Assembly (NCBI GenBank): GCA_035712365.1
Contig: DASTAW010000015.1
Coordinates: 62,001 to 126,000 of the forward strand
Origin: Terriglobia bacterium
GTDB lineage: Bacteria > Acidobacteriota > Terriglobia > UBA7540
DNA length: 64,000 nt
Direction: 5' to 3'
Positions 9,324-17,548 of the stretch are shown piece by piece. A model generated the notes under the pieces. The model was not told the DNA's origin. It did not search any database and worked only from the letters and a program-made list of their open reading frames with translations. Every line of letters starts with the position of its first letter. Positions within the stretch are counted from its first letter, which is position 1. The translations under genes and the position numbers were made by a program.

Positions 9324-10064
9324 ATGTCGGGTATAAAACAAGGATGCCTTTTACTGGCAGCGGCCATGCTCTGTGGAATTGGAGGAGCATTTGCGCAGAG
9401 TGCCACTGTCAAAGCGCATGTCGTAATCGAGAGTCATAAGCATGCCTCGCAGGCTCCTCCGCAGGATTCAAACGCGGTCGTGTGGCTTACCCCGGCAGAT
9501 GGCTGGACGGATTCACTGCCACGGGCGGTAAATGCCGGGCCCCGGCCTCAGCTTGTTCAGAAGAACAAGCAATTCACTCCCCACGTGACGGCGGTGGAAG
9601 TCGGCTCTGTTGTGGACTTTCCGAACCATGACCCCTTTTTTCACAACGTCTTTTCCCTGTTCAACGGCAAACGGTTTGACCTGGGGCTCTACGAGGCAGG
9701 CTCAACCCGCAGCGTGCACTTTGACCGTGCCGGCATTTGCTACATCTTCTGCAACATTCACCCTCAAATGAGCGCGATCGTGGTGGTGGTTGATACGCCG
9801 TATTTTGCCGTCACGAACAAGCTGGGTGACGTCGCGATTTCTAATGTTCCTCCCGGCGAATACAAGATGGGCCTGTGGGATGACCATTGCACGCCGGAGG
9901 ACCTGAAAGAGGCCTCTCGCAAGGTCACGGTTGGGAAAGACACTTCCTCTCTCGGAACAATCCGGCTGCAACGGTCCAGGGAGTTGGTGATGGTCCACCC
10001 CAATAAGTACGGCAGAAAGTACGATCCGCAAGTGTTTTCCAGCCCGGTTTACTCCCAGCCCTGA
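9324..10064 (+). CDS. secreted cupredoxin-like (plastocyanin/methylamine-utilisation type) protein
   Basis: About 246 residues with a signal peptide (CLLLAAAMLCGIGGAFAQ). The middle holds a cupredoxin fold with likely type 1 copper ligands: His in VDFPNHDPFFHNVFS, and Cys, His and Met in CNIHPQM. The C-terminal third (GDVAISNVPPGEYKMGLWDD) resembles a carboxypeptidase-regulatory-like beta sandwich. The ATG at 9324 has GGGGAG seven bases upstream; an ATG at 9309 lacks a ribosome site. The likely role is periplasmic copper-dependent electron transfer or copper handling together with the upstream porin (inference). Confidence 0.82.
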   Translation: MSGIKQGCLLLAAAMLCGIGGAFAQSATVKAHVVIESHKHASQAPPQDSNAVVWLTPADGWTDSLPRAVNAGPRPQLVQKNKQFTPHVTAVEVGSVVDFPNHDPFFHNVFSLFNGKRFDLGLYEAGSTRSVHFDRAGICYIFCNIHPQMSAIVVVVDTPYFAVTNKLGDVAISNVPPGEYKMGLWDDHCTPEDLKEASRKVTVGKDTSSLGTIRLQRSRELVMVHPNKYGRKYDPQVFSSPVYSQP

Positions 10065-10127
10065 TGCCACTATAGGCGGGCGCGTCTTTCAACTAGCGGA
10101 GCAGCCGCTCGATTCAACTGGATTGAA

Positions 10128-11438
10128 TTAAACAAGCAGCCCAAGGGCTTCCAGAAGCACCGCGGCGCCAGCAACGGCCAGCATGCCTCCTCCAATCGTG
10201 TGCTGCCACGCCCTGGACCGCAGGTTCTGTTCGAGGGAGTTCTCCGACTTGTCCGAAATCAAGAAGGTCGAATCGTTCTGGCCCTGCGTGATCAGCTGCC
10301 GGTCGAACTCATTGCTGGCATCGCGATTGATGGCGCAGTTCCCTGTGATGTCGTACTCGCTATCGGGAACTACGCAATACTCAGTGAGGCGATAGTCGCC
10401 CGGTGCGGCGTCGGTCGCCATCTGGTCAAGCTGGCCAAGGGGAAGCAGACCACGGAGGAACCCGAGCGTTCTGCCGGGACGGTGGCGCTCCCGCTGCCGC
10501 GAGCCCGCCTCGAGCGACGAAGCCAGGTCCGTGCCCTGAAAGGCCGCCGAATTGATTCCTTCCGACACTCGCGCGACGTATCTTCGCAGTTCCGAATCCG
10601 GCGTGGGCACCCCCGGAGGCCTGGCTGCCGGCGCATCGGAGCGCCACGGAGCGTCCAGCGGGACGATGTCGAGATTGCTGATCTCGCATTGATAGGATTG
10701 CTCCAGATCAAATTCTGCACCCTGGGGGTTGACCAACACCTTGCCGGTCTCGTCCTCCAGGTAAAAACCAACCGAGCCCGCGTCCGTCAAGTAATGACCC
10801 CAGCGACCCTGGCCCTGCCGCCCGGCCTGAAACCGATCAATGTCCACCTTGTAAAGAAAGCAAGTCTGGTTGGAAACAGGGCTCAGCAGCGTCTTCTCGC
10901 CAACTGCCCTGCCATGGATCTGCACGCGGCCCATGGCAACACTGCGAATAGGCACCAGCGGAGTATCCGCGATCACCTTGTACTCACGGAAGATGCCGAA
11001 CCCTTTGAAAAACCAGTAGAGCCCCAGAATGAACCCGATGATGCCGAACAATCCTCGTTGGGCGGGTGGAAAAGTCTGCTTCGACTCTGGATAGCAGTGT
11101 GGATGGAAGTGCAGGGGAAACTGCATGAACCCAAGGTCAGCGGTCACCGTGTAGTTCACGTCAACTCGAGTGCCGGACGGATCGTATTCCACCTGGATAT
11201 CGTCGCGTTGGACCGGCAGACCCCTCGCCTGCGCATCCCGATAGATTGCCTCCTGCAGACCTCCCACATATCTCTCATCCTCGCCCAGGATGCGCGTCTG
11301 CGATCTTACGTCTCCCTCGAATACAGAGTTTGAAAGGTAAAACGGGAAAACCTTCCAACCCACGTAAAGGGCCGCCAACGCGGCCACCACCGCAAGGGCT
11401 TTCAGAAGAGAGCCTGCAACCTCTGAGTCACTCTGCAT
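10128..11438 (-). CDS. membrane protein with GIDE-like domain, function unknown
   Basis: A 436-residue membrane protein. An N-terminal membrane segment (LLKALAVVAALAALYVGW) is followed by an extracytoplasmic region. A second hydrophobic segment (GLFGIIGFILGLYWFFKG) precedes a domain reminiscent of the GIDE domain of MUL1-type E3 ligases (GRVQIHGRAVGEKTLLSP, CFLYKVDIDRF, SVGFYLEDETGKVLVNP). A C-terminal hydrophobic segment closes the protein. There is no RING finger. Bacterial GIDE-like proteins exist, but their role is not established. The ATG at 11438 has AAGGA at good spacing; a longer upstream start lacks support. The neighbouring genes give no functional clue. Confidence 0.65.
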   Translation of the reverse strand: MQSDSEVAGSLLKALAVVAALAALYVGWKVFPFYLSNSVFEGDVRSQTRILGEDERYVGGLQEAIYRDAQARGLPVQRDDIQVEYDPSGTRVDVNYTVTADLGFMQFPLHFHPHCYPESKQTFPPAQRGLFGIIGFILGLYWFFKGFGIFREYKVIADTPLVPIRSVAMGRVQIHGRAVGEKTLLSPVSNQTCFLYKVDIDRFQAGRQGQGRWGHYLTDAGSVGFYLEDETGKVLVNPQGAEFDLEQSYQCEISNLDIVPLDAPWRSDAPAARPPGVPTPDSELRRYVARVSEGINSAAFQGTDLASSLEAGSRQRERHRPGRTLGFLRGLLPLGQLDQMATDAAPGDYRLTEYCVVPDSEYDITGNCAINRDASNEFDRQLITQGQNDSTFLISDKSENSLEQNLRSRAWQHTIGGGMLAVAGAAVLLEALGLLV

Positions 11439-11813
11439 GGGATCCTTGGCGGACCGGATCTCCCGGGGGCCGTAGCTTCGTCGCAGCCCGCCCCGGTGGC
11501 CGGCCGCGCGCGCAGCCACCGTGAAGACAGAATAAGGATATAACCCGCCCGAGGATCAAAAGCAAGCGCAGTAGCCGAAGGCTGTATTGGAGGCAAGTAT
11601 TACCCGGCGTGCAGCCCTTCTGCAAAAATCCGTATCGGGTGTGCGAAGGACCATCAGACGGCGCCAAAGGGCGCCTGCTCAACCCCACTCGTGTGGCCTA
11701 AAACGCCGATGCCAACCCGGCATTGAAGTTCGTCAGGTGCGGGTTCCGCCATTCCCAAACCCTGCCTGGGCAAGGTCTGGGAATGTTGGGTGTCAGGTTG
11801 CTGAGGGGATCTT
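11439..11813. other. intergenic region
   Basis: 375 bases between two minus-strand genes. I see no convincing coding region. It contains the hairpin listed separately at 11750-11785 and must hold the promoter of the GIDE-like gene, but no clear -35/-10 pair stands out. Confidence 0.5.
11750..11785 (-). terminator. stem-loop downstream of the sigma-54 activator gene
   Basis: Arms CATTCCCAAACC (11750-11761) and GGTCTGGGAATG (11774-11785) pair over 11 of 12 positions with a 12-base loop. It lies about 30 bases past the stop of the activator gene on the minus strand, so a transcription-end role is plausible. There is no T-run, so intrinsic termination is uncertain. Confidence 0.4.
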
Positions 11814-12941
11814 TCAAGCCGACTGGCCGAAGCTTGCAGCCATTTCTTCTACCGGCGCCGGCTTTCCGCGGAAACCTGCATTATCGACGCCGAAGTTGCG
11901 GATCTTATACTGCAAAGCCCGGACACTGATGTGCAAGATGCGGGCGGCTTCAGTACGGTTCCCGCCCGTCATTGCCAGGGCGCGGGTAATGGCCATTTTC
12001 TCCGCTCCCTCTTTCAGGCGGCGGACTTCTTCTTTCAGGTCGCCTGGCTGGGACGCGGGTTGGGTGGCAACGGGCTGAGCGACGGGCACAGGTCCGGCGC
12101 TGTAGGCCGTGACATCCTGCTGCAACTGCCGCAAGGCCTGCGTCTCATCGCCGATAATCAGATAGCGGCGTACAAAGTTCTCAAGTTCGCGGATGTTGCC
12201 CGGCCAAGGATATTCCATGCAAGCGGCGAGCAGCGTGTTCGACACCGGCAGGGGCGGACGGTCAATCTGGTTGGACCAGTACTCAATAAAGTGCTCGAGC
12301 AGCGCCGGGATGTCTTCCCGCCGTTCCCTCAGGGGCGGCAGGCAGATGGTGTAGACGTTCAGCCGGTAGTAAAGATCGCGGCGGAAGGTCCCAGCGGCAA
12401 TCGCCTGGGAAATCGTGGTGTTAGTGGCAGCGATAACCCTCACGTCCACCTGGGTTGACGTGTAGCTGCCCAGCCTGCAAAATTCTCCGTCCTGGAGCAC
12501 ATGGAGGAGTTTTGCCTGAAGGCCGATCGGCATCTCGGCAATTTCGTCCAGGAAGATCGTCCCTCGATGGCAGGCCTCAAACTTGCCGGTCTTAGCCTTG
12601 CTGGCTCCCGTGAAGGCCCCGGCCTCATAGCCGAAAAGTTCGCTCTCAAGAAGCTCCGAAGGCAGCGCCGCGCAGTTGATTTTCATGAAGCATTCGGCGG
12701 AACGGCTGGACAATTCGTGGATCATGTTCGCCACGATGCCTTTGCCGGTACCGCTCTCGCCCAAAAGCAGCACCGGAATGTCAAATTCAGCGATCTGGCG
12801 GATCTGGCCGAGGATGTCCTTCATCACCGAGCTCTCAGCAACAAAACCTGATTTAACGTTTCCGGTCACGGTTTGCGGTCGCGATTCATACTGTTTTGCG
12901 CGGTATGTCAGTCCATCAATCGATCTCACTACGTTGGTCAC
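11814..12941 (-). CDS. sigma-54-dependent transcriptional activator (no receiver domain)
   Basis: A 375-residue bacterial enhancer-binding protein. The AAA+ domain begins near residue 33: Walker A GESGTGKG (61-68), the sigma-54 contact loop GAFTGA (108-113), Walker B GTIFLDE (127-133), and RRDLYYRLNVYTICLPPLRER. The C-terminal Fis-type helix-turn-helix is GGNRTEAARILHISVRALQ. There is almost no N-terminal sensory domain, only about 30 residues, so activity may be controlled by expression or a partner, as in PspF-like proteins. The start is GTG at 12941 with AGGAGG six bases upstream. No sigma-54 promoter of the TGGCAC-N5-TTGC type was found nearby, so its targets are unknown. Confidence 0.93.
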   Translation of the reverse strand: MTNVVRSIDGLTYRAKQYESRPQTVTGNVKSGFVAESSVMKDILGQIRQIAEFDIPVLLLGESGTGKGIVANMIHELSSRSAECFMKINCAALPSELLESELFGYEAGAFTGASKAKTGKFEACHRGTIFLDEIAEMPIGLQAKLLHVLQDGEFCRLGSYTSTQVDVRVIAATNTTISQAIAAGTFRRDLYYRLNVYTICLPPLRERREDIPALLEHFIEYWSNQIDRPPLPVSNTLLAACMEYPWPGNIRELENFVRRYLIIGDETQALRQLQQDVTAYSAGPVPVAQPVATQPASQPGDLKEEVRRLKEGAEKMAITRALAMTGGNRTEAARILHISVRALQYKIRNFGVDNAGFRGKPAPVEEMAASFGQSA

Positions 12942-13145
12942 CGTCAGCCTCCTGTTGGGTCTTTCCTGGCCTGCAATTGGCTCAAAGCTCCCATCGCCCT
13001 CCGGCTATAGAATGCCAAGAACCGCTGTGCAATCATCATGGTATGTGCACACAAGTACATTCACAATTGGGCGATCACAGGAATTGATGCGGGGAAACAA
13101 TGGAAAGGACTCAGGAAATGACCTGTAAATCACAGAGTTAATATC

Positions 13146-13835
13146 TCAGGGTTGCGCCAGCCCGCGCCGTATGGCGTAGCGGACCAGGTCCGCTACGCTG
13201 TGCAAATTGAGCTTGTGCATGATGTTGCTGCGGTGCGAATCCGCGGTCTTGGCGCTGACGGCCAGCGTCACCGCAATTTCTTTGGTTGTCTTTCCCTCCG
13301 CCACGAGTTGGAGGACCTGGATCTCACGGCGCGTCAGCGATTCGGTTTCCCCCATGTTTTGCTGAAGGTAGGCCTCGACCACCGTCTGGGAAATTCCAGG
13401 ACTAAGATAAATCCTGCCGTTGAGGATCTCCCGCACCGCCTCCACCAACTCGCTCGTCGCCCGTGACTTGAGGACGTAACCGCGGGCGCCCGACCGCAGG
13501 GCTTCCAGAATGTATCGGTGCTCCGTGTGCACCGTCAGCAGGAGCAGCTTGGCGGAAGGTACGGCCCTTCGAATCTGTGCCGCTGCTTCGATGCCGGTCA
13601 TCACCGGCATGCTGACGTCCATCACCACCAGATCAGGCTGCAGATCCAGCGCCTGCGCAACGGCCTGGGCGCCATCGGAAGCTTCTCCGACAATTTCAAA
13701 CCCTTCCCGATTCAGAAGGGTCTTCAGGCCCTGCAATACAATTTGGTGGTCATCCGCCACCAGTACGCGGATGGGGTGGACGACGGCTTTGGAAAGTTGG
13801 GTTGAGAAGTCGCTTGATTGAGTGGTACCGATCAC
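13146..13835 (-). CDS. NarL/FixJ-family response regulator
   Basis: A two-domain response regulator. The receiver domain starts at IRVLVADDHQ, with the phosphorylatable aspartate in DLVVMDVSMP and the conserved lysine in GYVLKS. A LuxR-type helix-turn-helix follows (LTRREIQVLQLVAEGKTTKE, then SAKTADSHRSNIMHKL). The C-terminus is VADLVRYAIRRGL. The GTG at 13835 has GGAGG about 6 bases upstream and is preferred; the frame also allows a TTG at 13874 without a ribosome site. No histidine kinase is adjacent, so it is an orphan here. It is read in the same direction as the sigma-54 activator, with 204 bases between them. Confidence 0.92.
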   Translation of the reverse strand: MIGTTQSSDFSTQLSKAVVHPIRVLVADDHQIVLQGLKTLLNREGFEIVGEASDGAQAVAQALDLQPDLVVMDVSMPVMTGIEAAAQIRRAVPSAKLLLLTVHTEHRYILEALRSGARGYVLKSRATSELVEAVREILNGRIYLSPGISQTVVEAYLQQNMGETESLTRREIQVLQLVAEGKTTKEIAVTLAVSAKTADSHRSNIMHKLNLHSVADLVRYAIRRGLAQP

Positions 13836-13997
13836 CAGGGCCTCCGGCTGAGGGACGGTGTGGTTTTCCGGCAACTTGAGTTAAGAACCCGCAGTAGAAT
13901 CGGAATTTGTCCCTGACTAGCGAATCGAGAATAGAACTAAAGTTGGGGTAGTACAATCCATTGAAATCCTCAAATATCGTTAGGTAAATCACCCGAT

Positions 13998-14015
13998 GAT
14001 AACCAGATGGTTATC
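13998..14015. promoter_or_regulatory. perfect inverted repeat, possible operator
   Basis: GATAACC-AGAT-GGTTATC is a perfect dyad with 7-base arms. It lies about 160 bases upstream of the response-regulator start and could be an operator. No binding protein can be assigned. Confidence 0.4.
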
Positions 14016-14043
14016 CCAGCCACATCAGGCGCCAGTGATAAAA

Positions 14044-14065
14044 CTTTGCAGATAATGCTGCAAAG
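14044..14065. promoter_or_regulatory. perfect inverted repeat, possible operator
   Basis: CTTTGCAG-ATAATG-CTGCAAAG is a perfect dyad with 8-base arms. It is followed at once by another CTTTGCA half-site. Its position between divergent genes fits a regulator-binding site; the protein is unknown. Confidence 0.42.
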
Positions 14066-14241
14066 CTTTGCAAACACTGATGGGAAAGGGCCGGAGCAGA
14101 GGGAAAAGGAGGGTTGTCTGTGCGCCTCTCGTTGGCAGGAAGTCTGTTAGAAAGCTTAGGATGCGAGACTAAGTGTCGTTACAGGAAGATCGTAGCGTGA
14201 TGCCATGTAAATTCCCAGTATCGGCTCCTGATTTGACCGGT

Positions 14242-14312
14242 ACCTGATCAGGTGGGCTGGCCCCGAAGCAAACCACTTTCGGTGCTGTGACCGCAAGACC
14301 GTGGACCAGCCC
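14242..14312. other. structured non-coding segment (candidate RNA or attenuator)
   Basis: A 12-base palindrome ACCTGATCAGGT (14242-14253) is followed by an outer stem GGGCTGG (14254-14260) pairing with CCAGCCC (14306-14312). The outer stem encloses a hairpin CCGAA...TTCGG and a second possible CGGT...ACCG hairpin. This is more nested pairing than expected by chance, but it matches no RNA family I recognise, and the strand is not known. Confidence 0.3.
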
Positions 14313-14546
14313 AACTCTTCGGGCGCCGCCCGCGCTCAGTCTGCCTCTTTTCGTAAATGATATCTCGGATTCACCCCAGGCTCCGAAAATGGAGTAGCCG
14401 CTTAATACCCATTCCAATCGTGCTGGATAAACTCTCAACCGAGTAATGCTTGCGACCAGGTCTGGATTATGATAAAAATTTAATTGTTGTGGGGAAAAGG
14501 GGCGAGACCTCGCTGGGGAATATTCGGGTCTACGAGGTCACAGTAA

Positions 14547-15737
14547 TTGGGAGCAAAAGTAGCGCTTAAGAGACGACCCTTAGGCCAAGGGGGGGCTTTC
14601 GCCCACACTGAAGGTCCGACCCCTGGTGGCGGAAATAGCGGCCAGCAGGGCGGGACAGCGTCCTCGGCGCCCCGCTTCGGCTTGCTGGGCCTGTCAGAGG
14701 AAGAACGCAAGCGCCGGCGCCTGGTAATGGGCGTCACCCCGTTTGCGGAGGCCGCAGCCGTTGCTGTGATGCTCTGGGCGCTGATGAGCCTTCCGCCCAC
14801 GCCCGTGGTCAACATCGCGAAGCACGACGTCGTATATTTCCACCCGGTTTCGCCAGAGGTTGTCAAACATCCTCCCCAACTGCTGAAACAGCCGGTCTTG
14901 CCGAAGCAGGCGGTCCTGCCCAAGCTGCAACGGCAAGAAGTTCAAAAGCCGCCAGAGACAGCGCGCCTGAAGATGCCTGAAATCTCTCAGCCAAAGATTG
15001 AGCTGCCAGAGACGCCACCGGCGCCAAAACCCCCTGCGCCAAAACTTAACAATTTCAATTCTCCGGAAGTTGCCCGCCCGGTGACGCGGCAGCCGGTAAT
15101 GCCCCGCGTGGGCGCCTTCAATCCCGGCAGCCTGGCCAAGGCCACCGTCAAGCGGCCGTTGAACGAGGTCCAGACGGGAGGTTTTGGGGCCGACAACGGC
15201 ATTCCCAACGACCCGGCGTCCGACAGTCATAATCACATTGCGCAGTTGGGGTCGTTTGACCTGCCCTCCGGTCCCGGGCAGGGAAACGGGACCGGCGGCG
15301 CGCACGGCGTTCGGGGCACGGTGGGCAGCGCCGGATTCGGCAATGGCATTGGGTCCGGGACGGGCGCCAGGCCGGGCGGTGGTTCCGGGACCGTGCAACA
15401 GGGCGGCTTTGGCAGCGTTGTCGCTGGCAAGGCAGCCAAGCCTCAAACCACCGACCAGGCGGCCGCCTTCAAGCCAGTGGTTATCCTTTCCAAACCGGAC
15501 CCGGTTTATCCGCCGGAGGCGCGGCGGTTGCGCATTGAGGGTGAGGTTGTCTTGAGCGTTCTTTTCGGGTCCTCCGGAAATCTGCGCGTGCTGAAAGTTG
15601 AGCAGGGGCTCGGCCACGGCATGGACCAGGCTGCGGTCGAGGCGGCGGAGCGCATCAGGTTCAAACCCGCTGAGCGTGATGGCCATCCAGTCGATTCCAC
15701 CGCCATGGTCCACATCATCTTTCAGCTCGCTTATTAA
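14547..15737 (+). CDS. TonB-family energy transducer
   Basis: A 396-residue TonB-like protein. A cytoplasmic N-terminus leads into one membrane segment (FAEAAAVAVMLWALMSL, near residues 67-83). A long Pro/Lys/Gln-rich periplasmic spacer follows, then a Gly-rich stretch (GSGTGARPGGGSGTV). The C-terminal TonB domain is KPDPVYPPEARRLRIEGEVV through VHIIFQLAY. TonB proteins pass proton-motive-force energy to outer-membrane receptors. The frame opens with TTG at 14547, directly after an in-frame TAA; a later start is possible. It lies 10 bases upstream of an M48 peptidase gene, so the two are probably one transcript. Confidence 0.85.
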   Translation: MGAKVALKRRPLGQGGAFAHTEGPTPGGGNSGQQGGTASSAPRFGLLGLSEEERKRRRLVMGVTPFAEAAAVAVMLWALMSLPPTPVVNIAKHDVVYFHPVSPEVVKHPPQLLKQPVLPKQAVLPKLQRQEVQKPPETARLKMPEISQPKIELPETPPAPKPPAPKLNNFNSPEVARPVTRQPVMPRVGAFNPGSLAKATVKRPLNEVQTGGFGADNGIPNDPASDSHNHIAQLGSFDLPSGPGQGNGTGGAHGVRGTVGSAGFGNGIGSGTGARPGGGSGTVQQGGFGSVVAGKAAKPQTTDQAAAFKPVVILSKPDPVYPPEARRLRIEGEVVLSVLFGSSGNLRVLKVEQGLGHGMDQAAVEAAERIRFKPAERDGHPVDSTAMVHIIFQLAY

Positions 15738-15747
15738 GAGGTACATC

Positions 15748-17424
15748 ATGAAGCTATTCAGGCATGTCTCATTGGCCGTGCTCACGGCGGCACTTACGGG
15801 AATCGTACCGCTGCGCGCGCAGCAACCGGCGGCGCAGTCGAGCCTTGTCCGGCAGACACTCGAAAAGATTGTGAAAGAAGAGCGCGATCTGGTGAAGTCG
15901 TACGGCAACTACAGCCCGCGCGTCGAAACCTACGTCCAGGAAATCCACACCAACAAAGACAGGACAAAGCAGATTGTCGGCGACGACTACTTCCTGGGCC
16001 GGCTGGATGCAAAAAACAGTGTGACCGAACGCACCTTCCTGCCCTCACCCGGCCTGACGCTGAAGGGCGTGGCGCAAAAGGCGCTGCTTTACAGGCCGAT
16101 CGCCAATATCTTTTCTTTTCAGATTCAGCCGGGCTCCTTCGCTGATCCCATTTTCATCGATCCCCAGAATTTCGACCTGGCCCACTACGACTTTGAGTTT
16201 GCGGGACGCGAATTTCTGGGCCAGGTCCGTTGCCTGGTGTTTAACGTCAGGCCCCGCGCCAATGCCGGGAACGGCATGTTCGAGGGCCGCATGTGGGTGG
16301 AGGATCAGGGCTACCACATCGTTCGCTTCAACGGAGATTACCAAAAGAGCAAGGATTTCCCATACCACTTCGACAGTTGGAGAGAGAACCTCCAGCCGGG
16401 GCTCTGGCTTCCGGTTTACGTTTACAGCGAGGAGACCGACCTTTCCCGATACGGGGTTCCTCACCTGGGCTTCCGGGCACAGACGCGCCTGTGGGGTTAC
16501 ATCCTGAAGGCCACTACCCCGGACCAGGAATTGACCCAAATCCTGGTGGATTCCAAGACGCCGATCGAAGACGCCAGCACCACGTCGCACGACAATTCCC
16601 CGCTCCAGAGCGAGCGCGATTGGCGGCGCGAGGCGGAAAACAACGCGCTGAACCGCCTGCAGAAGGGCGGTCTGATGGCGCCGCCCGGACCCGTGGATAA
16701 GGTGCTGGAAACGGTGGTGAACAATCTGATTGTGACAAACCATCTGGACAATCTGCCCGCGGTCCATTGCCGCGTCATGATGACCTATCCGCTGGAGTCC
16801 TTTACCATCGGAGACACCATTGTTCTGAGCCGCGGCCTCATCGACGTGCTGCCCGACGAAGCCAGCCTGGCCATGGTCCTGGGCCACGAACTGGCCCACA
16901 TCGCCTTGGGCGATACCGTCGATACCAAATACGCGTTTTATGACCGCATGATGATCTCCGATGAAGATCTCCTGAAGACATTCGACTTTGCCCACAGCAC
17001 CAAGTCCGAGGAAGCCGCCGACCAGGAAGCCGTAAAATTGCTCCAAAACTCTCCCTACAAGGACAAGCTGGGCAACGCAGGATTGTTCCTGAAAGCCCTG
17101 GCTGACATCGCCCCGGACACGCCCGGCCTTTTCGGCGCGCATCTCGGCACCCGCCTGATTGATAAACACCAGCAGCTCAGGATGGCCCAGTTGCTGCAGA
17201 GCGCACCAAAACTTGAGCCCGGTTCGATTGACCAGATCGCCGCCTTGCCGCTCGGCGCCCGCGTCAAGGTGGACTCTTGGGACGACAGCATCAGCCTGAT
17301 GAAGTCCAAACCGGTCAACCTGATTTCGGCCAAAGATAAAATGCCGTTCGAGGTGACACCGCTCATCCCGTTCCTCACTCGGTATAACGACAGGCCCGAC
17401 CAGCAACAGCAGGCCCAGCGATAG
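15748..17424 (+). CDS. M48-family zinc metallopeptidase, exported
   Basis: A 558-residue protein with a signal peptide (HVSLAVLTAALTGIVPLRAQ). An N-terminal region of about 280 residues is followed by an M48 peptidase domain. The zinc motif HELAH lies near residue 380 in MVLGHELAHIALGD, and the third ligand is in SEEAADQEAVKLL. The ATG at 15748 has AAGAGG upstream and follows the TonB stop by 10 bases. M48 proteins such as BepA and LoiP act in envelope quality control; the fusion to a large N-terminal domain (AHYDFEFAGREFLGQVRCLV) is of unknown meaning. A strong hairpin follows the gene. Confidence 0.87.
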   Translation: MKLFRHVSLAVLTAALTGIVPLRAQQPAAQSSLVRQTLEKIVKEERDLVKSYGNYSPRVETYVQEIHTNKDRTKQIVGDDYFLGRLDAKNSVTERTFLPSPGLTLKGVAQKALLYRPIANIFSFQIQPGSFADPIFIDPQNFDLAHYDFEFAGREFLGQVRCLVFNVRPRANAGNGMFEGRMWVEDQGYHIVRFNGDYQKSKDFPYHFDSWRENLQPGLWLPVYVYSEETDLSRYGVPHLGFRAQTRLWGYILKATTPDQELTQILVDSKTPIEDASTTSHDNSPLQSERDWRREAENNALNRLQKGGLMAPPGPVDKVLETVVNNLIVTNHLDNLPAVHCRVMMTYPLESFTIGDTIVLSRGLIDVLPDEASLAMVLGHELAHIALGDTVDTKYAFYDRMMISDEDLLKTFDFAHSTKSEEAADQEAVKLLQNSPYKDKLGNAGLFLKALADIAPDTPGLFGAHLGTRLIDKHQQLRMAQLLQSAPKLEPGSIDQIAALPLGARVKVDSWDDSISLMKSKPVNLISAKDKMPFEVTPLIPFLTRYNDRPDQQQQAQR

Positions 17425-17464
17425 CGTTTGCCGACTCTGCTCAATCGCGAGGATGGATCCCAAC

Positions 17465-17491
17465 GCCGGTGGTTCTTGACCAACCGCCGGC
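17465..17491. terminator. hairpin between convergent genes
   Basis: GCCGGTGGTT (17465-17474) pairs with AACCGCCGGC (17482-17491) as a 10-bp stem with one G-U pair and a 7-base loop. It sits between the converging M48 and glycosyltransferase-like genes and may end transcription in both directions. There is no clear T-run. Confidence 0.55.
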
Positions 17492-17548
17492 CTTCCCGCA
17501 AAATGAGGACGCTGCCATAACCCTTCTGGCCCCCTGCTCGCGAATCCT

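Larger units (their letters stand above)
13836..14546. other. long intergenic region with several inverted repeats
   Basis: 711 bases between divergent genes. No coding region is convincing. The stretch contains the perfect dyads listed separately at 13998-14015 and 14044-14065 and a structured segment at 14242-14312. It should hold promoters for both the response regulator and the TonB gene. Confidence 0.6.

Noticed and set aside
10095-10109. AGCGG/CCGCT hairpin between convergent genes
   Set aside because: A 5-bp stem without a T-run is too weak to call a terminator.
10200-11333. 377-residue plus-strand open frame
   Set aside because: It is antisense to the GIDE-like gene, with no domain and no ribosome site.
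14169-14438. 89-residue minus-strand frame in the intergenic region
   Set aside because: No ribosome site or known domain, and it runs across the structured palindromic segment.
14694-15908. 404-residue minus-strand open frame
   Set aside because: It is antisense to the TonB gene, and its repetitive composition mirrors the Pro/Gly-rich spacer.
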